Part shown: positions 25,426 through 34,394 of the stretch, piece after piece | Layout of the letters: each line of letters opens with the position of its first letter | How positions within the stretch are numbered: position 1 is the first letter of the stretch | Assembly (NCBI GenBank): GCA_026991885.1 | Contig: JALXAQ010000238.1 | Span: 1-64,000 of the forward strand | DNA from: Thiotrichaceae bacterium | GTDB taxonomy: Bacteria > Pseudomonadota > Gammaproteobacteria > Beggiatoales > Beggiatoaceae | Direction of reading: 5' to 3' | DNA length: 64,000 bases | Made by a program: the position numbers and the translations under genes | Notes under the pieces: model-generated | The model's input: the letters and a program-made list of their open reading frames with translations, nothing else | Told to the model about the DNA's origin: nothing | Databases searched by the model: none

Positions 25426-26691
25426 TTAGGTAGGATCAACAATCCGTCCCATAAACAGGATGCTGCCTGAGAAATTGTGACGAATCAAAAATATAAAAGG
25501 ATGATCAGCCCTGAAAGTGGGAGAGGCGGGGGGCATTCCTCTGACACCAACAACGACGCCTGTTGCGGCAGCCGCTTCACTCCCTTCTTCATTCACATCG
25601 ACAAAGGCTTGATGGACTATTGAAGTGATGGACAATTCTTTAGTGCCATCTATGCCTGAAAAATCAGCTTTTTCGTTGAAGGCAGTGGACATGCCCATTT
25701 TTGTCAGCGGTTTGGATAACTCAAACTGGGTACTTATCTTGAATTTTGGCAGGGAGACTTTGACTTTCTGCGACCGTAAGCGGCTCAACCATTTATCAAG
25801 TTGTTGTGTATTGAGTGAACTTTCCAACTCAGCCAGTCCGTCACCTTGTTGTGGAAGTAGAACTATCATAGATAGGCTATTATTACCAAGGGGCGTATTA
25901 TCCTGTGCCGTGTAGGGCAGTTCAAGTATCTGAATCTCGTCATTTTCCATATAATTGAAAAGGTGTTTCTGGTTCATCATTGGCGCATTGACTGCCTGCT
26001 TTTGATTCACCCAAAACGGTGCCTCTTTGGTGTCATCACGTTTGAATTGACTTGCCCAGTTAGCTTTGAAATAAATAGCGTTGACAAGGACAAGACGGGT
26101 ATTCTCATTGAGGATGCCTACTTTTACAAGCTCTTTTATTTTATGGTGAGTGATGATCGCTACCCACCGGTTGATCTTTTTGCGGACTTTTTCGGTTTCT
26201 GTTTTGAAATCAACTTGATTCAAGATTGCCCTGTAATAATTCATCAACGATTCTTGAAAATCGGCCTGAAGTACACGTCTTTTATGTCCCCAAAGTGCAT
26301 TAGCAATGTGTACTTCAATCTCACCCTTTTGATTGACTTTATTCACTTGCTCTTGCAAATGAAAAAAGGCAGGGTGAAGTTCTGCTTGATTTTTTGGGAA
26401 ATGTAACACTTGAGACATTTGTTTGGCCGTTTCCCCTGCTGCACCCGCATAAGTCATAGCGAGGGCTGTTGAGAGACTATAGGGAGAGAAAAATAGGTTG
26501 CCACTGTTTTCTTTGCTCAGTTGTGCATACAGATCAAATGCAAATCCTGTGTTACCCTTGACCACAGTTGGAATCAATCCGTATGCCGTATTAGTATTAT
26601 CTTCGGTACTTTCCTCTTCTGCTCTAACAGAATTGTCTAATATTAAAAAAAGGCTGGCAAAAATCAGTATCCAGTGAGTTGTTTGTTGCAT
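25426..26691 (-). CDS. Secreted serpin (serine protease inhibitor)
   Basis: A 421-residue protein with a signal peptide (residues 1-24, ending VRA) and a full serpin domain: NLFFSPYSLSTALAMTYAGA, LVLVNAIYFKANW, and the C-terminal DHPFIFLIRHN...ILFMGRI block. The reactive-centre hinge EEGSEAAAATG is intact with small residues at P12 to P9, as needed for inhibition. Counting from P15 Gly370, the P1 residue is Arg384, predicting a trypsin-like target. Serpins are sporadic in bacteria; this one probably protects the cell surface from external proteases. Located in a minus-strand run after a PfkB kinase gene. Confidence 0.93.
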   Translation of the reverse strand: MQQTTHWILIFASLFLILDNSVRAEEESTEDNTNTAYGLIPTVVKGNTGFAFDLYAQLSKENSGNLFFSPYSLSTALAMTYAGAAGETAKQMSQVLHFPKNQAELHPAFFHLQEQVNKVNQKGEIEVHIANALWGHKRRVLQADFQESLMNYYRAILNQVDFKTETEKVRKKINRWVAIITHHKIKELVKVGILNENTRLVLVNAIYFKANWASQFKRDDTKEAPFWVNQKQAVNAPMMNQKHLFNYMENDEIQILELPYTAQDNTPLGNNSLSMIVLLPQQGDGLAELESSLNTQQLDKWLSRLRSQKVKVSLPKFKISTQFELSKPLTKMGMSTAFNEKADFSGIDGTKELSITSIVHQAFVDVNEEGSEAAAATGVVVGVRGMPPASPTFRADHPFIFLIRHNFSGSILFMGRIVDPT

Positions 26692-26714
26692 AATCGCGCT
26701 CCATCCTTATTCTA

Positions 26715-27572
26715 CTACGTTAAAATCGACAAGCCTACTTGTCCACATTTTTTGCCTGCCAACCGACAGGCATGTTTGAGTGCAGTTGGCAAATCTTGTT
26801 GGCGGCACAAGCTATCAATAATGCCAGCGTTAAAAGTATCCCCAGCACCCAGCGTATCCACCACCTGCGCTGGCGGATAGGCGGGGCTATGGCATAAAGT
26901 GCCATCGGTATCCAAGGCATAAGCACCCTCTTCACCCCAAGCACAAATGAGGCGAGCCTGTGGTGCCTGTCGCTGCATTTTATGTAAAAATAATGCCGGC
27001 TCATTGCCTTGAGCAAATACTTTTGAAAATAATAGCACATCAACCTTGCTAAACAATTGTTCAATATGAGAACGGGGTTTTTCTACCTCTAATGAAACGG
27101 GGATAAGGGGACAAACTTGCCGCACTCGCTCCAACATGCGGGCGGTTTCTACAACATTACGCCCCTCAAAGTGCAACCAATCAAAGGCAAAAAGGTCGAT
27201 CATTTGAAAATCTACAAATTTGAATTCGGGTAAATCGCGGTAGTGAACAATAGTGCGAGAGCCATTGCGTTGGTTGACTATAATATAAGAAGTGGGCACT
27301 TTGCCCTGGGATTCTATTCGACAAAAACGGGTATCAATGGCATGGTATGCCAAATCTTCTAAAATTCGTTGACCATCAGCCTCATCCACACAGACACCAC
27401 CCCAAGTACAATGATGCCCTAATTGACTTAACACAACTAAGGTATTAGTCGCATTGCCGCCTCGACAAACGCGCTGCTTGGTAGCACGTACCTCAGCGTC
27501 TTCATCAGGGTAGCCATCTACAGTGTTAATAATATCTAGGGTGGCAATGCCAATGCCTAAAATTGTAGCCAT
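26715..27572 (-). CDS. PfkB-family sugar kinase (ketohexokinase-like)
   Basis: A 285-residue ribokinase-fold kinase. N-terminal block GIGIATLDIINTVDGYP and the substrate loop RGGNATNTLVVLSQLG; C-terminal PfkB signature DTLGAGDTFNAGIID with the catalytic Asp (about residue 247). The protein resembles ketohexokinases more than ribokinases in its N-terminus, but sugar specificity cannot be read from sequence. It lies 26 bp after cysC on the same strand, separated by a palindrome. Confidence 0.88.
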   Translation of the reverse strand: MATILGIGIATLDIINTVDGYPDEDAEVRATKQRVCRGGNATNTLVVLSQLGHHCTWGGVCVDEADGQRILEDLAYHAIDTRFCRIESQGKVPTSYIIVNQRNGSRTIVHYRDLPEFKFVDFQMIDLFAFDWLHFEGRNVVETARMLERVRQVCPLIPVSLEVEKPRSHIEQLFSKVDVLLFSKVFAQGNEPALFLHKMQRQAPQARLICAWGEEGAYALDTDGTLCHSPAYPPAQVVDTLGAGDTFNAGIIDSLCRQQDLPTALKHACRLAGKKCGQVGLSILT

Positions 27573-27577
27573 TAGGA

Positions 27578-27597
27578 GTCCAAAATTTATTTTGGAC
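27578..27597. repeat. 20-bp palindrome, copy 8 (A-variant)
   Basis: GTCCAAAATTTATTTTGGAC fills the gap between cysC and the kinase gene almost completely. Compensating changes are as in copy 3. Confidence 0.88.
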
Positions 27598-27598
27598 G

Positions 27599-28207
27599 CT
27601 ACTTTATAATGTTGCGTTGTCTCAAATAGACTAATATTTGATCAACGCACTCGTCTAAACTTTGGCGCCCAGTATCGATAAGCAATTCAGGATTTTCAGG
27701 TTCTTCATAAGGTGAAGAAATACCCGTAAAATCTTTAATTTCGCCCTTTCTAGCACGCTTGTACAATCCCTTAACATCACGCTCTTCGCACACATCCAAG
27801 GAACAATGGCAATAAATTTCGACAAAATCCTCACCAACCAACTGTCTCGCTTTTTCACGATCTGCCCTAAACGGAGAAATAAACGCTGTCATAATGATAA
27901 CACCTGCCTCAATGAAAAGTTTAGCGACTTCACTGATGCGGCGGATGTTTTCTATCCTATCCTCATTAGAAAAGCTTAAGTCTCCACATAAGCCGTGACG
28001 TACATTATCACCATCAAGTACAAAAGTATGATAGCCCACTTGGTAAAGTTTTTCTTCTAGGGCATGAGCCAATGTCGATTTGCCCGCGCCTGATAAGCCA
28101 GTAAACCAGAGCAAAATGCTCCGATGTTGGTTAAGTTCAGAGCGACGTTGACGTGTGACTGTGGCATGATGCCACACGATATTGCTATTTTTTGAGGAGA
28201 TTGTCAA
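27599..28207 (-). CDS. cysC: Adenylylsulfate (APS) kinase
   Basis: Phosphorylates APS to PAPS with ATP. A 202-residue protein with P-loop GLSGAGKST (about residues 36-44), the DGDNVRHGL substrate block, [12 protein letters not shown] and a lid region with [11 protein letters not shown]. The length is normal for a stand-alone CysC. No cysD/N sulfate adenylyltransferase or cysH is adjacent. It may serve sulfate assimilation or sulfation of surface polymers. The shared intermediate with aprBA (APS) is noteworthy, but a functional link is only inference. Confidence 0.95.
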   Translation of the reverse strand: MTISSKNSNIVWHHATVTRQRRSELNQHRSILLWFTGLSGAGKSTLAHALEEKLYQVGYHTFVLDGDNVRHGLCGDLSFSNEDRIENIRRISEVAKLFIEAGVIIMTAFISPFRADREKARQLVGEDFVEIYCHCSLDVCEERDVKGLYKRARKGEIKDFTGISSPYEEPENPELLIDTGRQSLDECVDQILVYLRQRNIIK

Positions 28208-28240
28208 AATAAAGTCCTAATTGTTTATGGATGAGATTAT

Positions 28241-28260
28241 GTCCAAGATAAATCTTGGAC
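28241..28260. repeat. 20-bp palindrome, copy 9
   Basis: GTCCAAGATAAATCTTGGAC, exact consensus, in the divergent gap between cysC and the response regulator gene. Confidence 0.9.
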
Positions 28261-28401
28261 TCAGTATTAATAATATCAAAAATATAAATAAAATAAAATA
28301 TTTATATGAATTTATTCATTTCAATTATTAAATTGATAGGATTTGGTGTAGAATATATTCACACAACTAAATAATCAAGCCCCTAACATAAGGATATTAT
28401 A

Positions 28402-28785
28402 ATGCCCAAAATTTTATTAGTAGAAGATAATGAAATGAATCTGGACATGCTTTCCAGACGTTTAAAGCGTAAAGGTTTTGATATCGTGATTGCTCAGGAT
28501 GGGCAACAAGCAGTAGTCCAAGCACATAATGAGCATCCCGATTTAATTTTGATGGACATGAGTTTACCAGTCAAAAATGGTTGGGTTGCAACTCAAGAAA
28601 TTAAAGCGGCAGAAGAGACTCAAAATATTCCGATCATTGCCCTAACGGCTCATGCCATGTCTGCGGATCGAGAAGAAGCCTTGGCTGCGGGTTGTGATGA
28701 TTATGACACTAAGCCAATCGAATTGCCTCGGTTGCTGACTAAGATTAAAACTTTGTTGGCACACACATTGAGACATTTTCAATGA
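28402..28785 (+). CDS. Single-domain response regulator (CheY/DivK-like)
   Basis: A 127-residue receiver domain with no output domain. Acidic pocket ILLVEDNEMN, phospho-acceptor Asp in LILMDMSLP (about residue 53), Thr in IIALTAHAMS and Lys in YDTKPIEL are all present. Its stop overlaps the start of the next gene by four bases (ATGA), so it is translationally coupled to a REC-adenylate cyclase. It probably belongs to a phosphorelay with that protein. No complete histidine kinase is encoded nearby. Confidence 0.92.
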   Translation: MPKILLVEDNEMNLDMLSRRLKRKGFDIVIAQDGQQAVVQAHNEHPDLILMDMSLPVKNGWVATQEIKAAEETQNIPIIALTAHAMSADREEALAAGCDDYDTKPIELPRLLTKIKTLLAHTLRHFQ

Positions 28786-30281
28786 ACACTGTAAACACAG
28801 CTATTTCAAGCAGCGGGCAGATGGAACAAGATTTGTCCTCCCACGCCACCAGCCTTATAATCCATACAAAAACACTTTTAGAATATGCCAATAGCGCGTG
28901 TCCTGAATTTATTCAGGATATTAATCAAATTTTGATTGCTACTGAAAAATTATTAAAATTAATCAAGACGTTTTTTTTAAATGATACTCAAACAGTCAAC
29001 ATTCGTCATGAATTACGCAACCCTTTCAACCCAATTATTGGTTATTGTGAGATGTTGCTTGAAGATATTGATAAAGAAACTCATTCAAAAGCCCATGTCG
29101 TTCTGGAACAAATACTGACCACAGCGCGACGCTTGCTTAATTTAATTGACGATCTCACTTTACCTTCACCCCTAAAAAAATATGAACAGAATGATTTAAG
29201 CGGCAAAGAGCCAGTGCAGAACAACTTAGCCACTCAATCTGGCTCGCTATTGGTGGTCGATGATCAAGAAAGTAATCGCAATTTCTTATCACGTCGTTTC
29301 AAAAAACAGGGATTTGATGTCCAAGAGGCGGAAAATGGAGCGCTCGCCTTGGAAATGATTCGCAGCCAAGATTTTGATTTAATATTACTTGATATTATGA
29401 TGCCTGGCATAGATGGTTATCAGATTTTGGCAAAACTTAAAAATGATGAAAAACTTCGTCATATTCCAGTCATTATGATTTCAGGTTTAGATGAAATTGA
29501 TGGCGTGGTGCGCTGTATAAAAATGGGGGCTGAAGATTATTTGCAAAAACCTTTTCATCATGTGATTTTAAATGCAAAAGTTTCGGCCACATTAGAACGC
29601 AAACGGCTCCATGAAAAATCTGAAAAATTATTGCTTAATATTTTGCCTCAAGAGATTGCGGAGCAATTGAAAGATTATGATCCAGATAATCGTGATGACA
29701 TTAGACAATTTTCTAAACACTTTGACGAAGTCACAGTATTATTTTCTGACTTAGTTGGATTTACGAAATTATCTACCGGTATCTCAGCACAAGCGTTGGT
29801 CGATGAATTGAACCAAATTTTTTCTGCATTTGATCAATTAACTGAAAAGTATCGTTTAGAAAAAATTAAAACCATCGGTGATGCGTATATGCTGGCAGGC
29901 GGATTGCCCAGTCCGCGTCCTGATCATGCCGAAGCCGTTGCCAATCTAGCGATAGAAATGCTTGAAGAAATCGAAAAATTGAATAAACAAAACGACGATA
30001 AAAAAAGAGAACATCATGACTTTAAAATTCGTATTGGAATTCATACAGGACCTGTTGTTGCGGGCGTGATTGGCAAACGCAAGTTTAATTATGATTTGTG
30101 GGGTGAAACCGTGAATATTGCTAGTCGGATGGAATCGCAAGGTATTCCCAGCGAAATACAGGTTTCTGAGGCGACTTATCAACTTCTTAAGGATAAATTT
30201 GTTTTTGAACGGCGTGGTCCCATTAATATCAAAGGAAAAGGAGAGATGGTGACTTATTTACTTAAAAGTGTGAAATGCTAG
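28782..30281 (+). CDS. Hybrid REC-adenylate cyclase with N-terminal DHp-like domain
   Basis: A 499-residue cytoplasmic signalling protein. Residues about 75-125 (NIRHELRNPFNPIIGYCEML) look like a histidine-kinase phosphotransfer helix (H-E-x-R-N-P), but no ATP-binding domain follows. Residues about 155-275 are a receiver (LLVVDDQESN, Asp in LILLDIMMPG, Lys in YLQKPF). Residues about 310-497 are a class III cyclase: metal Asp323 (LFSDLVGF) and Asp367 (TIGDAYM), adenine-specific Lys363 and the Asp in NYDLWGETVN, which predict cAMP rather than cGMP. Coupled by ATGA to the preceding regulator. The cNMP-binding protein at 43.5 kb is a possible effector (inference). Confidence 0.92.
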   Translation: MNTVNTAISSSGQMEQDLSSHATSLIIHTKTLLEYANSACPEFIQDINQILIATEKLLKLIKTFFLNDTQTVNIRHELRNPFNPIIGYCEMLLEDIDKETHSKAHVVLEQILTTARRLLNLIDDLTLPSPLKKYEQNDLSGKEPVQNNLATQSGSLLVVDDQESNRNFLSRRFKKQGFDVQEAENGALALEMIRSQDFDLILLDIMMPGIDGYQILAKLKNDEKLRHIPVIMISGLDEIDGVVRCIKMGAEDYLQKPFHHVILNAKVSATLERKRLHEKSEKLLLNILPQEIAEQLKDYDPDNRDDIRQFSKHFDEVTVLFSDLVGFTKLSTGISAQALVDELNQIFSAFDQLTEKYRLEKIKTIGDAYMLAGGLPSPRPDHAEAVANLAIEMLEEIEKLNKQNDDKKREHHDFKIRIGIHTGPVVAGVIGKRKFNYDLWGETVNIASRMESQGIPSEIQVSEATYQLLKDKFVFERRGPINIKGKGEMVTYLLKSVKC

Positions 30282-30283
30282 GA

Positions 30284-30303
30284 GTCCAAGATTTATCTTG
30301 GAC
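30284..30303. repeat. 20-bp palindrome, copy 10
   Basis: GTCCAAGATTTATCTTGGAC preceded by AGGA, directly after the cyclase stop and before metF. Confidence 0.9.
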
Positions 30304-30340
30304 ATCTATTTTTTTAAAGGAGTCTAGTTTAGTAAAAAGT

Positions 30341-31189
30341 ATGACATCACAACAACAAACATTAACAATCAGTTGCGAATTTTTCCCACCGCGTACCGAA
30401 AAGGGTATGCTGAAATTACGTCAAACTCGTGAACAATTGCAAGATTTGCAACCCGCTTTTTTTTCTGTGACTTTTGGTGCTGGTGGCTCTACTCAGGAAA
30501 AAACTTTTGAAACCGTCCTTGAAATTCAAAAACAATCGAATTTTGAGGCGGCACCGCATTTATCTTGTATTGGCAGCACCCGCGAGAATATTCTCAAGTT
30601 GTTGCAAGATTATCAAGCGCACGGCATTCGACGCATTGTCGCTTTGCGAGGAGATAAACCCTCTGGATGGGCGGGCAATTTAGGTGACATCTCTTATGCC
30701 AATGAATTGGTTGAGTTTATTCGCGCAGAAACCGGTTCGCATTTTCATATCGAAGTCGCTGCTTATCCCGAATTTCATCCACAGGCGAGCAGTGCTAAAG
30801 ATGACTTGGATTATTTTAAACAAAAGGTGGAAGCGGGTGCCAATAGTGCCATCACCCAGTATTTTTATAATGCCGATGCCTATTTTCGCTTTGTAGATAG
30901 TTGCACTGAACGTGGGATTGATATTCCGATTGTGCCAGGTATTATGCCGATTACTAATTATGAACAATTAACGCGGTTTTCTGATGGCTGCGGTGCTGAG
31001 ATACCGCGTTGGTTGCGCTGGCGTCTTAAAGATTTAGCGGATGATAAAGAGGCACTGCAAGCTTTTGGTGTGGATGTGATGACAAGTTTATGTGAGCGTT
31101 TATTAGCGGGCGGTGCGCCGGGTTTACATTTTTACACCCTCAATCAAGCAAGCTTGACTTTGGAAATTGCGAAACGTTTGGGGCTGTGA
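30341..31189 (+). CDS. metF: 5,10-methylenetetrahydrofolate reductase
   Basis: Reduces methylenetetrahydrofolate to methyltetrahydrofolate for methionine synthesis, using FAD and NAD(P)H. The start block TISCEFFPPRTEKG with the catalytic Glu, the flavin block VSVTFGAGGST (here FFSVTFGAGGST), and ALRGD and FHIEVAAYPEFHP are family hallmarks. The Met at 30341 gives 282 residues, the usual size. A longer frame runs back through the palindrome at 30284 and is rejected. An AAAGGAG sits about 20 nt upstream, further than ideal, so the exact start is slightly uncertain. It works with metZ and folD in methionine and C1 metabolism. Confidence 0.93.
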   Translation: MTSQQQTLTISCEFFPPRTEKGMLKLRQTREQLQDLQPAFFSVTFGAGGSTQEKTFETVLEIQKQSNFEAAPHLSCIGSTRENILKLLQDYQAHGIRRIVALRGDKPSGWAGNLGDISYANELVEFIRAETGSHFHIEVAAYPEFHPQASSAKDDLDYFKQKVEAGANSAITQYFYNADAYFRFVDSCTERGIDIPIVPGIMPITNYEQLTRFSDGCGAEIPRWLRWRLKDLADDKEALQAFGVDVMTSLCERLLAGGAPGLHFYTLNQASLTLEIAKRLGL

Positions 31190-31215
31190 GCAAAGTTATC
31201 AAAGGACAACAGATT

Positions 31216-32619
31216 ATGGCAGACTTACCAAGTTTATTGTTAGTTGATGATGATCCGCTCATTACCGAATCCCTTGCTTTTGTCTTAAATGAGCATTTTA
31301 CAGTTTATGTGGTTGCCACTCGTGATGAGGCTAAACGCTTGTTATACAAGCTACCAATGTTGCCAAATTTAGCGTTGGTCGATCTCGGCTTGCCACCTGA
31401 ACCGCATCGTCCCGATGAAGGTTTTACTTTAGTTTCAGAATTACTGACTTTTAATCCGTCGATTAAAATTCTCATTCTATCTGGGCAAGATACCCAAGAA
31501 AATGTGCGACATGCTTTAACCTTGGGAGCGGTGGATTTTATTCCTAAACCATGTGACATGGAATTGCTCAAGACGCGGCTCAATCATCAGTTGATGATTT
31601 TGGAGGCGGACCAACATCAGCCTCAAGCGAAACCAGAAAAATCGGGTTTAGTGGGGCAAAGCTTAGCAATTCAAACGCTGCGTACTCAAATACAACAATT
31701 TGCCAATTTACCGTTTTCGGTTTTGGTTCAGGGAGATTCGGGTACGGGTAAAGAATTAGTCGCACAATCCCTACATGCACAAAGCGAACGTGCCAACGCG
31801 CCTTGTTTAACTATCAACTGCGCCGCCTTTAGCACAGAATTACTTGAGGCTCAATTATTTGGACATACCAAGGGCGCATTTACAGGTGCGAATATAGCAC
31901 GAGCCGGTTTTTTTGAAGAAGCCGGAGAGGGGAGTTTGATATTGGATGAAATTGGCGATATGCCACTACAATTACAGTCTAAATTGTTGCGCGTTTTAGA
32001 AAATGGAGAATATTATCGGCTAGGTGAAACGCGGGTGCGTCAATCTAAAGCACGTATTATCGCCGCGACTAATCGCGATTTAGCTGAAAATGCGAAAGAG
32101 GGCAAATTTCGTGGCGACTTGTATCACCGCCTCAGCGTGTTGACAATTAAAGTGCCTCCCTTAAATGAACGAGATGATGATAGATTTTTATTATTAAATC
32201 ATTTTCAAGAATTTTATGCCAAGATGGGCACATTATTCAAGTTGGATGAAGAGGCGAAGCAATGTTGGCAGGGGTATAGTTTTCCAGGCAATATTCGTGA
32301 ATTACGTAATATTGTGATTCGTCTCGGCGCGAAATATCCCAATCAATTGATCAATAAAACACAACTAGAAGAAGAACTAGAAAGCAATTTGACGAGCCAC
32401 TCAAGCTCTGAGGATTCTGAACAAGCTATTATTAACAAAATAAAAAAGGACGATTTTTCCCTTGATGAGGTATTACTTGAAAGGGAACGTCGTTACGTCA
32501 ATGCGGCAATGAAAATCAGCGAAGGTAATCTGAGTCAAGCCGCCCGCCTGTTAGGGATTAATCGGACCACTTTGTATAGCAAGATGCAACGTTTGGGCAA
32601 AGGTGGGAGTAATCAGTAG
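31216..32619 (+). CDS. Sigma-54-dependent response regulator (PrsR-like)
   Basis: A 467-residue activator of sigma-54 promoters. The receiver domain (about residues 5-120) has LLLVDDDP, the acceptor Asp in LALVDLGLPPEP and Lys in DFIPKPCD. The AAA+ domain (about 140-370) has Walker A GDSGTGKE and the sigma-54 contact loop GAFTGA. The C-terminus carries a Fis-type helix-turn-helix (SQAARLLGINRTTLYSKMQR). The receiver text VDLGLPPEPHRPDEGF resembles PrsR of the exopolysaccharide/PEP-CTERM systems. The ATG at 31216 with AAAGGA 9 nt upstream is preferred to the GTG at 31186 overlapping the metF stop. Its kinase is not in the window. Confidence 0.9.
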   Translation: MADLPSLLLVDDDPLITESLAFVLNEHFTVYVVATRDEAKRLLYKLPMLPNLALVDLGLPPEPHRPDEGFTLVSELLTFNPSIKILILSGQDTQENVRHALTLGAVDFIPKPCDMELLKTRLNHQLMILEADQHQPQAKPEKSGLVGQSLAIQTLRTQIQQFANLPFSVLVQGDSGTGKELVAQSLHAQSERANAPCLTINCAAFSTELLEAQLFGHTKGAFTGANIARAGFFEEAGEGSLILDEIGDMPLQLQSKLLRVLENGEYYRLGETRVRQSKARIIAATNRDLAENAKEGKFRGDLYHRLSVLTIKVPPLNERDDDRFLLLNHFQEFYAKMGTLFKLDEEAKQCWQGYSFPGNIRELRNIVIRLGAKYPNQLINKTQLEEELESNLTSHSSSEDSEQAIINKIKKDDFSLDEVLLERERRYVNAAMKISEGNLSQAARLLGINRTTLYSKMQRLGKGGSNQ

Positions 32620-32625
32620 CAATCT

Positions 32626-32656
32626 AAAAATCCTATTTCTTCAAGAAATAGGATTT
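32626..32656 (+). terminator. Rho-independent terminator, AATCCTATTT family, copy c
   Basis: AAAAATCCTATTTCT / AGAAATAGGATTTTT followed by a T-run, seven bases after the stop of the sigma-54 regulator. Confidence 0.8.
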
Positions 32657-32873
32657 TTTTTTTGACATAAAGTAAGTATATATAAGGAATAACGATATGA
32701 GTGATAGCAAGCTTGCTTGTTAGCGATAGCAGATTGACTATCTTCTCAGAATTGAGTTTAGATATTAGCCAACCTGATCTAAGCAAGTACCGGCTTGGTA
32801 TTAAGGACGAAATAAAACCAGATGTTTGTCTTATGTCATCGTTTGCTTTATCCCTGTCGTTAAACTAAAATAA

Positions 32874-34394
32874 TTAAGGTTCCGGCAAATAAACCTGATA
32901 ATCACGCAAATCGCCTGCGTCTTTAACAACAATAGGGCGTAAAAAAATCACTAACTCAGTTTGAGTATATTTATCATCACGATAACTAAATAAATCACCA
33001 ATGAGTGGGAGTTTTGATAAAAATGGCACACCTTGAGTATTTTTTTGAGTGCTATCTTCCATTAAGCCACCGATAATAACCATCTCACTATTATTAACTT
33101 TAAGAACCGATTCAATTTCACGCACTTGTATTTCAGGAATGAGGTTAACCATACCCGCTTCAGCTAAAGTGGGGTTAGGATCTTCCTTAAAATCAATGAT
33201 ACGTGAAATGGTTGGGCGGATATTTAGAATAACAACGCCATTCTCACTGATTTGCGGTGTCACACTCATGACTAAACCCACTGGCACCGTATTAATTTCG
33301 GTTGTAAAAGTTTCCCTTGTTTTTTTCTCAGTCTCGTTGATTTCTACCTCTGTTGTAAAATACACAACATTGTCAACTACTTTTAGAATGGCGGTTTGAT
33401 TATTCAATGCCATAATTTTGGGACTGGATAGCACCTTCACTGTGCCAAATTGTTCAAGTAATCGCAGTGTAGCCGAATTCTTCCCCATGATTGAAAAAAA
33501 AGGTGGATTTTCTAAATGCGCCCCAGTCATGGATTGTGTATAAGTATAATCTCCAACGAGACGTTGCCAATCTATCCCTGTTTGATACTGATCATTGAGT
33601 CGCACTTCCGCGATGGTGGCTTCAATTAAGACTTGTCTTTGTACCTCCTCAAGCACTTGATCAACAAAATTTTGTATCTCTTGATGCTGTTTTTGAGTAG
33701 CGCGAACGGTCATAATTCCACTTTCAGGATTGATAATCACTTTATCTTCTAGCACATCGTCCTTGTTACCAGCCAAAATTGCCAAAATATTTTTTTTAAG
33801 GCTTTCCCAAAACTGATGAGTTGATTCGTTAGTAATTTTGGTTGTCGAAATATTGCCACCAGTGCCTTGAGAAATACCCGAACCGGTACGGGCAATTTCT
33901 GTTGCGACAGACACCTCACCACTCGTCTTTCTGGACAAGTTCACATAGCCAATTTTATATAAACGCATATAAGGCAAATCTGGCGAAATGCTTAAAAGCG
34001 TTCCATCAATTTGATAACGCAAATCGACTTGTTTAGCAATGCGTTCAAGCAATTGCGGTAGGGTTTGATTAACGGCATTGAGTGTCACAGTGCCAGTGAT
34101 CTTTGGATGAATATCAACATTTAATTTAGCATCGCGTGCCAGTGCAAATAATAAGGTATCAACCGACATATTCTCAACAGATACTGTAAAAGTTTCCAGC
34201 GGTGGCGTGGGTTTCGGGGGAAGGGGGGGTTGTTGTATCACGGGAGGTATGTTATTTTTAGACAATGCTATTTTGTCTGTATTGAGATGACCGGCTGAAG
34301 GTATGGGCGGTTGTGGTGTACAGGCACTCAGCAACAGGTAGAAAATGAGAAAATGGCGTTGATGACAACAAAAGTCATTGAAATGAGCTATCAT
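32874..34394 (-). CDS. mshL: Secretin, MshL-like pilus outer-membrane channel
   Basis: A 506-residue secretin that would form the outer-membrane pore of an MSHA-type pilus. Lipobox LLSAC puts the lipidated Cys at residue 25. Next come a proline-rich linker (PPVIQQPPLPPKPTPP), an STN domain (VENMSVDTLLFALARDAKLN), N-domains and the C-terminal secretin barrel (GTVKVLSSPKIMALNNQTA; VVILNIRPTISRI; EIQVREIESVLKVNNSEMVIIGG is the conserved end block). The N-domain/secretin organisation matches MshL better than PilQ or GspD. No other msh gene adjoins it; the likely ATPase partner is at 1.1-2.7 kb. Confidence 0.87.
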   Translation of the reverse strand: MIAHFNDFCCHQRHFLIFYLLLSACTPQPPIPSAGHLNTDKIALSKNNIPPVIQQPPLPPKPTPPLETFTVSVENMSVDTLLFALARDAKLNVDIHPKITGTVTLNAVNQTLPQLLERIAKQVDLRYQIDGTLLSISPDLPYMRLYKIGYVNLSRKTSGEVSVATEIARTGSGISQGTGGNISTTKITNESTHQFWESLKKNILAILAGNKDDVLEDKVIINPESGIMTVRATQKQHQEIQNFVDQVLEEVQRQVLIEATIAEVRLNDQYQTGIDWQRLVGDYTYTQSMTGAHLENPPFFSIMGKNSATLRLLEQFGTVKVLSSPKIMALNNQTAILKVVDNVVYFTTEVEINETEKKTRETFTTEINTVPVGLVMSVTPQISENGVVILNIRPTISRIIDFKEDPNPTLAEAGMVNLIPEIQVREIESVLKVNNSEMVIIGGLMEDSTQKNTQGVPFLSKLPLIGDLFSYRDDKYTQTELVIFLRPIVVKDAGDLRDYQVYLPEP

